From Mycobacterium sp. (GTDB taxonomy: Bacteria; Actinomycetota; Actinomycetes; Mycobacteriales; Mycobacteriaceae): a stretch of 5,017 nt of DNA. The position numbers and the translations under genes are program-made. The DNA lies in assembly GCA_025965815.1 (NCBI GenBank), contig JAOPWF010000415.1, positions 1-5,017 on the forward strand, read 5' to 3'. The notes beneath the pieces were generated by a model that saw only the letters and a program-made list of their open reading frames with translations, had not been told where the DNA came from and searched no databases. How positions within the stretch are numbered: the stretch's first letter is position 1; each line of letters starts with the position of its first letter. Shown here piece after piece: positions 1-5,017 of the stretch.

Positions 1-100
1 CCTCGCTGAGTTCCTGGCCGGACCCGAGGAGTTTGTTGCCCTCGGCCAGCTTGCGGATGATCTGATCCGGCGTATGCCGCCGGCGCTTGTTCGATGCCAT
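1..100 (-). CDS. IS3-family transposase OrfA, N-terminal part (3' end off window)
   Basis: This is the first 33 codons of a transposase OrfA, beginning with ATG at 100-98 and still open at the left edge. The translation begins MASNKRRRHTPDQIIRKLAE and continues GNKLLGSGQELSE. The basic start followed by HTPDQIIRKLAE...LL..G.....E is the familiar opening of the helix-turn-helix (HTH_Tnp_1 type) protein of IS3-family elements in actinobacteria. In that family OrfA binds the IS ends, and a programmed -1 frameshift joins it to the DDE integrase OrfB; neither the slippery site nor OrfB is in view. A purine-rich GAGGAAG lies about 14 bases before the ATG, a rather long spacing for a ribosome binding site. 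Whether the element is intact cannot be judged from here. Confidence 0.85.
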   Translation of the reverse strand, partial: MASNKRRRHTPDQIIRKLAEGNKLLGSGQELSE

Positions 101-150
101 GTCGTTGTTGATTCTTCCTCGCCCGAAGACCGGGCAACAGAGTCCCACAA

Positions 151-180
151 CGACTGGACCACTACGACGGGCTCACCTCA
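151..180 (-). repeat. Candidate terminal inverted repeat of the IS3-type element
   Basis: This is the proposed outer end of the insertion sequence. The minus strand starts with TGAG at 180 (alternative start TGAG at 175) and runs through GTCGTAGTGGTCCAGTCG. Position and TG start are as expected for an IS3 end, but the partner repeat is outside the window, so the call rests on location and end dinucleotide only. Confidence 0.4.
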
Positions 181-270
181 CCTGCAATGGAGTTCGCGAT
201 CAGAGGGAGAGGGGCCGCTAGAAGAGATGCGGTGCCCAGAGCACTTCGGCCTAGCCGGGAGCGGCGTGCG

Positions 271-1359
271 CTAGTGGTGGTGGGGTCGCGGGGTGCCCTC
301 GCCACGCCGGCGGGCTTCTTCGCCTTCGGCGATCAGGCGCAGTTGCTCGTCAACCTCGCGGCCCTCCAACAGCGGCTGGCGGGGATCCCAACTGCCTTGC
401 GCCTTGTCCCTCCGGCGCCGAGCGATCGCCGAAATTACCTCCAGAACAACGCGATTGCCGAGCAGCGCGGTAATGTCCGCGTGGTCATACGGGGGAGAGA
501 CCTCGACGACATCGACCCCGAGGACCGGCAGCTCGTAGCAGATCCGCCGGACCGCATCGAGCAGTTGGCGAGCCGAGAAGCCGCCAGGTTCGGGTGTTCC
601 GGTGCCGGGCGCATGGCCCGGATCGCACACATCGATGTCGACAGACAGGAAGACGCCCTCACACTCGGAGGTGGCGATCTGGAATGCTTCAGTCAGGCAG
701 GTTTCTAGGCCGCGGGCCACGATCTCGGTCATTTCGTAAGATCGCAGGCCGTGGGCGGCCATCCATTGCAGGACAGGTTCGTCAGGCCAGTATCCGCGCA
801 ATCCCAGTTGCAGGAACCGGTCACCACGTAGTGCGCCAGACTCGATCAGCCGTCGCATCGGGGTGCCGTGGCCGACAAGGGAACCCAGGTGAACGTCACC
901 GGTGTCGGCGTGGGCATCGAAATGGATCATCGACACCTTGCCGAAGCCGTGCTGGCGGGCCACCCCGGTATGGTCGGGCCAGGCAATGGTGTGGTCACCG
1001 CCCAAGATGATAGGGACCGCGCCCGCTGAGGAAATCCTGAACACGTCCTCCTCGATCAACTCCACTGCCTGCTCAATGTTTCCGCTGTAGAGCGCCACGT
1101 CGCCGGCGTCATATACCCGTAGATCCTTGAGGCCGTCAACCCGTAGTGCCAGGCTAGGACGGGACCCGTCCTGCGGCAGGTAGCAGGCCTGGCGCAACGC
1201 CGACGGACCAAAACGTGCTCCGGAGCGATACGTTGTTCCGCCGTCGAGGGGAGCGCCGAGGATGACGATGTCGGCGTCGGCGTACGTCGATACATCGTCA
1301 AGATCGCAGCGTGGGACACCGAGAAAGGTGATGTCCGGGCCGAATCCGCTGCCTGCCAC
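271..1359 (-). CDS. Agmatinase/guanidinobutyrase-type ureohydrolase
   Basis: This is a 362-residue member of the arginase/agmatinase superfamily, cytosolic binuclear-metal enzymes that hydrolyse a guanidino group to urea plus an amine. All metal motifs are present: GGDHT (H123), DAHAD (D148, H150, D152) and the SVDIDVCDPGHAPGTGTPEP block (D241, D243), followed by E286 in VDVVEVSPP. The early SGARFGP motif (46-52) and GHGTPMRR (163-170) are typical of the agmatinase/guanidinobutyrase/proclavaminate amidinohydrolase branch rather than arginase. The substrate (agmatine, 4-guanidinobutyrate, another guanidino compound or guanidine) is not readable. The start is GTG: an in-frame TAG lies directly before it and GAAGG ends 10 bases upstream. 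The core ends near residue 317. A charged tail of about 45 residues follows and ends in three histidines, making the protein longer than the usual 300-320. It is the last gene of the minus-strand set, 129 bp after tetR. Confidence 0.93.
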   Translation of the reverse strand: MAGSGFGPDITFLGVPRCDLDDVSTYADADIVILGAPLDGGTTYRSGARFGPSALRQACYLPQDGSRPSLALRVDGLKDLRVYDAGDVALYSGNIEQAVELIEEDVFRISSAGAVPIILGGDHTIAWPDHTGVARQHGFGKVSMIHFDAHADTGDVHLGSLVGHGTPMRRLIESGALRGDRFLQLGLRGYWPDEPVLQWMAAHGLRSYEMTEIVARGLETCLTEAFQIATSECEGVFLSVDIDVCDPGHAPGTGTPEPGGFSARQLLDAVRRICYELPVLGVDVVEVSPPYDHADITALLGNRVVLEVISAIARRRRDKAQGSWDPRQPLLEGREVDEQLRLIAEGEEARRRGEGTPRPHHH

Positions 1360-1366
1360 CTATGTT

Positions 1367-1374
1367 CCGCCTTC
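1367..1374 (-). promoter_or_regulatory. Ribosome binding site deciding the GTG start of the ureohydrolase
   Basis: The minus strand reads GAAGGCGG, then AACATAG, then GTG. The TAG at 1362-1360 is in frame and excludes any upstream start, so the GTG at 1359 is the earliest possible start and has a properly spaced Shine-Dalgarno sequence. Confidence 0.6.
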
Positions 1375-1388
1375 GTTGATCATGGGTT

Positions 1389-1429
1389 GCGCGCCCGATG
1401 GGTGAGTTGTTTGTGGGCACGCCCGATAG
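1389..1429. repeat. Two imperfect direct repeats in the tetR-ureohydrolase gap
   Basis: Two 13-base copies, GCGCGCCCGATGG (1389-1401) and GCACGCCCGATAG (1417-1429), match at 11 of 13 positions and start 28 bp apart. They lie 30-70 bp upstream of the ureohydrolase GTG. Nearby are a short palindrome GTCA-C-TGAC (1429-1437) and a GC hairpin GCGCG/CGCGC with a 5-base loop (1439-1453). These could be protein-binding or attenuation elements controlling the last gene separately, but short GC-rich matches also arise by chance. I see no clear promoter hexamers in the gap. Confidence 0.25.
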
Positions 1430-1489
1430 TCACTGACAGCGCGGGTAGCGCGCCGCGCCGGGGTCGATGATGATTCCCGGGTTAGGTGA

Positions 1490-2164
1490 TCAAGTGGTGT
1501 CCTGCAATGCGATTACCGCCCGGAACGCGTGCCGGATGGTCGCGCGGATTCGTCGCTTGTCTACCGGCCCCAATGGCCGGTAGATGTTGTCGATCTCCAA
1601 ACCCGCCATTACCGCCATGACGGTGCGGGAATCCAGCTCGGGTTGGTGCGAGCCCAGATCTCGAAACAGCCGACTGAGCGCCGGTACCATCGCCGCATAC
1701 CACGCTTCGAACATGGGGCGGAGGCGTTCATCGCGGCTGGCCTCCGTCACCAGTTCGTAGCGCGTGACGATTGCGCCCTGCGGCGAGGTGAATCCGTCGA
1801 TGATCATGTCCGCTACGAGGTCTGCGAGCTGCTCTGCGGACATCGTCGGCTGAAGCTGTTCTGCGGTGCGGACAACCCGTTCGATTTCACGGTCGGACAG
1901 CTGTTGAAAGGCCTGGGCGACCAGATCCGACTTGTCGTCGAAGTAGTAACTCAACGCACCCAAAGGTATCTGGGCTTGGTTGGCCACGACTCGCATCGAA
2001 AGTCCGGCCAGTCCGACGCGGGCCATGACCTCGACGGCGGCGTCGATAATCTCGATGCGGCGCTGAGCGCCACGCGCGGTGTTTCCTGTACTTCGCAGGG
2101 GCTCGTCGGGTCTCAGGTCTGTTACACCAGGCTCCTTGTGTGTGCCCACGTAGGCGCCTGTCAT
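1490..2164 (-). CDS. TetR/AcrR-family transcriptional regulator
   Basis: This is a 224-residue TetR-type one-component regulator. The DNA-binding domain lies at about residues 33-83: RRIEIIDAAVEVMARVGLAG, then SMRVVANQAQIPLGALSYYF with the recognition helix, then DDKSDLVAQAF. The remaining roughly 140 residues form the helical ligand/dimer domain, of the type with RYELVTEASRDERLRPMF. The ligand is unknown. I chose ATG 2164-2162 because it overlaps the stop codon of the lipoprotein gene as ATGA, a standard coupled junction. The frame is open to an ATG at 2224, but that start would overlap the upstream gene by 64 bp and add 20 residues unlike the family. Even so, about 32 residues precede the helix-turn-helix, longer than usual, so a later start is possible. 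Being inside the operon suggests it controls its own cluster, with the divergent-region palindrome as the likely operator. Confidence 0.92.
   Translation of the reverse strand: MTGAYVGTHKEPGVTDLRPDEPLRSTGNTARGAQRRIEIIDAAVEVMARVGLAGLSMRVVANQAQIPLGALSYYFDDKSDLVAQAFQQLSDREIERVVRTAEQLQPTMSAEQLADLVADMIIDGFTSPQGAIVTRYELVTEASRDERLRPMFEAWYAAMVPALSRLFRDLGSHQPELDSRTVMAVMAGLEIDNIYRPLGPVDKRRIRATIRHAFRAVIALQDTT
2161..2164 (-). other. ATGA stop/start overlap coupling the lipoprotein and tetR genes
   Basis: On the minus strand the four bases ATGA contain both the tetR ATG and the TGA ending the lipoprotein gene. Such overlaps usually mean co-transcription and translational coupling. The bases just before (CCGGGG) offer only a weak ribosome binding site, which fits re-initiation. 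Confidence 0.75.
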
Positions 2165-3723
2165 CCCCGGTACATCAGGGTGGAGAAGTCTGTGTCCCAC
2201 ATCCAGGCGGGTTGATGCTGCCAATCGGAATAGCCCTTACGGGCGCCTACGGTGTCGTGGAGGTCCGCGAGGTTCACCCAACATAGTGAATCACGGTAGG
2301 CCTTGGCCGCTTCGACATAGAGTTCCTGCGATTTGGCGCGGTCGGGCTCGGCGCTGCCCTCGTCTAAGAGTTTGTCGGCTTCGGGAACCGAGCAGCCGAG
2401 GAGGTTGACCGGTGCATTGGTGTACTGATAGATCCGCGACCAGGTGTCGGGATGTGCTGCATCGGGGTTAAACGAAGCGACCATCAAATCAGGGCGCTGG
2501 TCAGGAAACTGGCCCAACGCGAAAAACTGTGCCGAGGGGAAGTCGCGGACTGTTGCGGTCAGTCCGGCTTGCTGGAGAATCACTTGCATCTGGTTTGCCA
2601 GGGCTTGAAGGTTGCTGTCGCCGGTAGGGTAGCCGATCTCCACAGTGCCGCCTTTAGCGCCGACCGCGGCCAACTTCGACTGGTCGAGGTGGCGCCGGTC
2701 TGGGACGGCTCCGTCGGGCAGCATCCCGGTGGGGTAGAACTGTGTCGACGGCGAGCCCTGGTCGCCGAACACGCTGGCGGTCAACGCGGTTGGGTCGAGC
2801 GCGGCGCTGAGAGCTTCTCGCGCTTCGGCAGGGCCGACAACACGGGAAGCCGGGTTCACCATGACCAGCGCCTTCACCAACGCGTTTTCCTGCAGCACCT
2901 GGGTGTTGGGGCCTTTACCCACCGCCTCGTAGTCCCCTTTGGACAAACCGTGCAAGATCATGTCGAGCTGGCCGTTGTCGAGTTGGGCGCGCTGAATTGC
3001 GGTGGCCGGGACCACCGGGAGCTCGACCGTGGTGATCTGGGGCGCGTCGCCCCAGTAGTACTTGTTGGCGCTGAGCGTGTAGTGGCTGGCCGGTACCGCC
3101 GCCGTCAGATCGTACGGGCCGGTGCCGGCGGTATGTGACCCCAGCCATCCCGTCGCGCGGTCCCCACCGGACGCATGCTGGGTGACAGCGGTGGGGCTGG
3201 TCATCAGCGGTCCGTATGGTGAGGCGAGATAGTCGAGGAACGGTGCCACGGGCTTGGTGAGGGTGACGGAGAAGGTCAGTGGATCCGGCGTCTGCATGGC
3301 TTTGACGTCGGCGAGCATGTAGGACGGCCCGGCTGCCATGTCGATCCGGCGCTGGAAGCTGGCTTTGGCCGCTGCAGAGTCAAACGGCGTCCCATCAGCA
3401 AATTTAACGCCGGGGCGCAGGGTGAATGCGTACGTGAGGCCGTCGTCAGAGACAGTCCACTTCGTAGCCAGTAGGCCCTCCAGCTTCGTCGACCCGTGCG
3501 CGTAGCGGAGCAGTCCCTGATACGCCGAGGTCATGATCAGCAGACCTTCTGGTTGGTAGAAAACGTCGGGATCCAACGGCGGGGGGTCCGCCATGAGGGG
3601 GGTGCGGACCGATGACATCAAGGCCTGCTTGTCCGTCGGGCTGTTGCTGGTTCCCGAGCAGGCCGTACCGGCCAACAACAGCGCGGTCACCCCAAGGGAT
3701 GTGACGCCGGACATAAGTTTCAT
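2161..3723 (-). CDS. ABC-transporter substrate-binding lipoprotein, family 5 (peptide/nickel type)
   Basis: This is a 520-residue extracytoplasmic solute-binding protein of the SBP_bac_5 (DppA/OppA) family. The N-terminus MKLMSGVTSLGVTALLLAG is a short hydrophobic signal followed by GTAC, with C22 the likely lipidated residue; Gly at -3 is an untypical lipobox position. The family signature spans residues 81-125 (LEGLLATKWTVSDDGLTYAF, then TLRPGVKFADGTPF). GTGPYDL (200-206) and NKYYWGDAP (220-228) follow, as in most family members. Length is normal. These proteins deliver peptides, nickel chelates, opines or other solutes to a membrane permease; the ligand here is not readable. The ATG at 3723 has AGGAG eight bases upstream. 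It is the first gene of the minus-strand set and overlaps tetR by 4 bp. No permease or ATPase gene follows within the window, which is unusual for this transporter class. Confidence 0.93.
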   Translation of the reverse strand: MKLMSGVTSLGVTALLLAGTACSGTSNSPTDKQALMSSVRTPLMADPPPLDPDVFYQPEGLLIMTSAYQGLLRYAHGSTKLEGLLATKWTVSDDGLTYAFTLRPGVKFADGTPFDSAAAKASFQRRIDMAAGPSYMLADVKAMQTPDPLTFSVTLTKPVAPFLDYLASPYGPLMTSPTAVTQHASGGDRATGWLGSHTAGTGPYDLTAAVPASHYTLSANKYYWGDAPQITTVELPVVPATAIQRAQLDNGQLDMILHGLSKGDYEAVGKGPNTQVLQENALVKALVMVNPASRVVGPAEAREALSAALDPTALTASVFGDQGSPSTQFYPTGMLPDGAVPDRRHLDQSKLAAVGAKGGTVEIGYPTGDSNLQALANQMQVILQQAGLTATVRDFPSAQFFALGQFPDQRPDLMVASFNPDAAHPDTWSRIYQYTNAPVNLLGCSVPEADKLLDEGSAEPDRAKSQELYVEAAKAYRDSLCWVNLADLHDTVGARKGYSDWQHQPAWMWDTDFSTLMYRG

Positions 3724-3731
3724 GCTCAGAG

Positions 3732-3736
3732 CTCCT
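3732..3736 (-). promoter_or_regulatory. Ribosome binding site of the lipoprotein gene
   Basis: AGGAG on the minus strand with an 8-base spacer to the ATG at 3723. It supports the long start (residue 1) over the internal Met4. Confidence 0.7.
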
Positions 3737-3862
3737 GCACTTGGGTACTTTTCGACCGTTCAGCCGTCGGCCGTGCACTCTCGGCTTGACCTGGCCCTCG
3801 GTTGTAAGTGAGTCTCAGCACGTTGCATTTCGTCCGCGTGACATGGGGGTTACCATCTTGTA

Positions 3863-3887
3863 CGAACGTCCAACTCTTGGACGTTCG
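3863..3887. promoter_or_regulatory. Perfect 25-bp palindrome, probable TetR operator
   Basis: The arms CGAACGTCCAA (3863-3873) and TTGGACGTTCG (3877-3887) are exact reverse complements separated by CTC. The site lies in the divergent intergenic region, about 140 bp from the lipoprotein ATG and 93 bp from the dehydrogenase ATG. Symmetric sites of this size in a shared promoter region are typical binding sites for dimeric regulators, and a tetR gene belongs to the cluster. Each arm also contains a TTGGAC resembling a -35 element, one per strand, but neither has a convincing -10 at normal distance. As RNA it could form a hairpin with a 3-base loop, but no U-tract follows and it is upstream of both genes, so a terminator is unlikely. 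Confidence 0.72.
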
Positions 3888-3913
3888 ACCTAGAAATCCC
3901 CGATTTCACGCTC

Positions 3914-3919
3914 TATTCT
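3914..3919 (+). promoter_or_regulatory. Possible -10 element for the dehydrogenase gene
   Basis: TATTCT fits the actinobacterial TANNNT -10 pattern and would start transcription near 3926, about 55 bases before the ATG. No good -35 hexamer lies 16-18 bases upstream. If correct, the palindrome would be centred about 50 bp upstream of the start site, a position compatible with activation or with repression from upstream. This is a tentative call. Confidence 0.3.
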
Positions 3920-3931
3920 GGCGACAAACAG

Positions 3932-3948
3932 GCCGGTCTATCACCGGC
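3932..3948 (+). other. Short hairpin in the dehydrogenase 5' leader
   Basis: GCCGGT (3932-3937) and ACCGGC (3943-3948) are complementary around the 5-base loop CTATC. It lies between the possible -10 and the ribosome binding site. It is too small to call a riboswitch and may be a minor leader structure or a secondary protein-binding site. Confidence 0.3.
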
Positions 3949-3964
3949 TAGCACGCTCAAATGC

Positions 3965-3971
3965 GAAGGGA
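3965..3971 (+). promoter_or_regulatory. Ribosome binding site of the dehydrogenase gene
   Basis: GAAGGGA with a 9-base spacer to ATG 3981. The ATG at 3961 is in another frame, so 3981 is the supported start. Confidence 0.7.
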
Positions 3972-3980
3972 ACAAACATC

Positions 3981-4778
<798 letters not shown>

Positions 4779-4916
4779 TTCGTTCCGACCCCGGCCGCCC
4801 GTCTGGATGATCGCCTTCCCGAGCCATCCCGAGCCGGTGAGGGACTTCTGGAGACGCTGGCCTGTGCATATAGCTTTCTCGGGCGGCGAGCGGACGCCAG
4901 ATCTTCCGATGCCGCG
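4779..4916. other. Convergent intergenic region between the SDR and thioredoxin genes
   Basis: This is 138 bp between two converging gene ends. It holds a 9-base direct repeat TCCCGAGCC (4817-4825 and 4827-4835) and a small stem CTCG/CGAG around GGCGG near 4878-4890. I see no strong terminator hairpin with a T-run and no coding frame with family resemblance. Confidence 0.5.
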
Positions 4917-5017
4917 TCAAGCGAGGTGCGGCTCGAGCTCGGCCACCAGCTGCTTCTTGCCGCCGAACCCGATCACGCGATGGTTCTCCTGGCCGTCCTT
5001 GAACATAAGCATGGCCG
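4917..5017 (-). CDS. Thioredoxin, C-terminal part (5' end off window)
   Basis: This short minus-strand frame enters from the right edge and ends with TGA at 4919-4917. The 32 complete codons read AMLMFKDGQENHRVIGFGGK then KQLVAELEPHLA. This matches the last strands and helix of thioredoxins: the cis-proline strand (usually IPT-hydrophobic-FKDG), then the beta-5 GF/GA.GK turn and the terminal helix. The codon cut by the window edge ends in CG, compatible with the expected cis-Pro (CCG). The CxxC active site would lie about 40 residues upstream, outside the window, so redox activity cannot be confirmed and a thioredoxin-domain fusion cannot be excluded. The gene converges on the dehydrogenase and is probably not part of its regulon. 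Confidence 0.85.
   Translation of the reverse strand, partial: AMLMFKDGQENHRVIGFGGKKQLVAELEPHLA

Larger units (their letters stand above)
1..180 (-). mobile_element. IS3-family insertion sequence, 5' end (partial)
   Basis: The left edge carries the start of an insertion sequence that continues outside the window. The evidence is the OrfA-type transposase N-terminus on the minus strand (100 to 1), preceded by about 80 bp of non-coding DNA of the kind found between an IS3 terminal repeat and orfA. Read on the minus strand, the non-coding part begins TGAGGTGAGCCCGTCG from position 180, or TGAGCCCGTCG from position 175. Both fit the 5'-TG...CA-3' ends usual for IS3 elements. The exact boundary and the target-site duplication cannot be fixed without the other end. 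The element lies about 90 bp past the stop codon of the ureohydrolase gene and is oriented in the same direction. Confidence 0.7.

Noticed and set aside
187..708. Plus-strand open frame starting between the IS end and the ureohydrolase stop
   Set aside because: Almost all of it is antisense to the ureohydrolase C-terminal half, and its translation resembles no family; no ribosome binding site supports the ATG.
1529..2215. Long plus-strand open frame (228 codons) antisense to the tetR gene
   Set aside because: It shadows the tetR gene, whose protein shows a clear TetR domain. The antisense translation has no recognisable fold or motif; long antisense frames are common in GC-rich coding DNA.
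2452..3138. Plus-strand open frame (228 codons) inside the lipoprotein gene
   Set aside because: It is antisense to a well-supported family-5 binding protein and its translation is Arg/Val/Gly-rich without motifs.
3753..3772. Two ACGG motifs on the minus strand in the lipoprotein leader, reminiscent of the paired ACGR loops of guanidine-II riboswitches, tempting beside a ureohydrolase
   Set aside because: The flanking bases form stems of only one and about three pairs, so the two-hairpin structure is not supported. It could be tested with a covariance-model search, but I do not call it.
3835..3854. GTGAC...TTAC as a CRP-type binding site
   Set aside because: The half-sites are imperfectly symmetric and the spacing does not fit a clear TGTGA-N6-TCACA pattern.
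3863..3887. Palindrome as a transcription terminator
   Set aside because: It lies upstream of both divergent genes, has no following T-run, and the arms are only moderately GC-rich. An operator fits the position better.
4817..4835. Tandem 9-base repeat TCCCGAGCC as a possible repeat array
   Set aside because: There are only two copies separated by one base, with no further units; most likely a small chance or slippage duplication.

Overview
The window is GC-rich with dense coding. Lipoprotein sorting, Shine-Dalgarno sites, a GTG start and the protein sequences suggest a high-GC actinobacterium, most likely a mycobacterium/Mycolicibacterium relative. This is inferred from the look of the proteins, not from a marker gene.

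Layout, left to right. Positions 1-180 hold the 5' end of an IS3-family insertion sequence on the minus strand: the first 33 codons of OrfA plus a candidate terminal repeat. Positions 271-3723 hold a minus-strand gene set transcribed right to left. It starts with a family-5 (oligopeptide/dipeptide type) ABC-transporter substrate-binding lipoprotein (3723-2161), followed by a TetR-type regulator whose ATG overlaps the lipoprotein stop codon (2164-1490). After a 129-bp gap comes a ureohydrolase of the agmatinase/guanidinobutyrase family with a complete set of metal-binding motifs (1359-271). Positions 3724-3980 are a divergent promoter region with a perfect 11-bp inverted repeat around a 3-bp spacer (3863-3887), the best operator candidate for the TetR protein. 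A classical short-chain dehydrogenase/reductase (3981-4778) runs to the right. It faces the C-terminal end of a thioredoxin gene (minus strand, 4917-5017), which continues past the right edge.

Working model (inference): the lipoprotein captures an extracellular, probably guanidino- or amine-containing, solute. The ureohydrolase removes urea from it, the dehydrogenase may act on a product or a related compound, and the TetR protein senses a metabolite through the 25-bp palindrome and controls both directions. No permease or ATPase genes for the transporter lie in the window. An insertion sequence sits about 90 bp past the last gene, where further operon genes might otherwise be found. The substrate cannot be read from the sequence.
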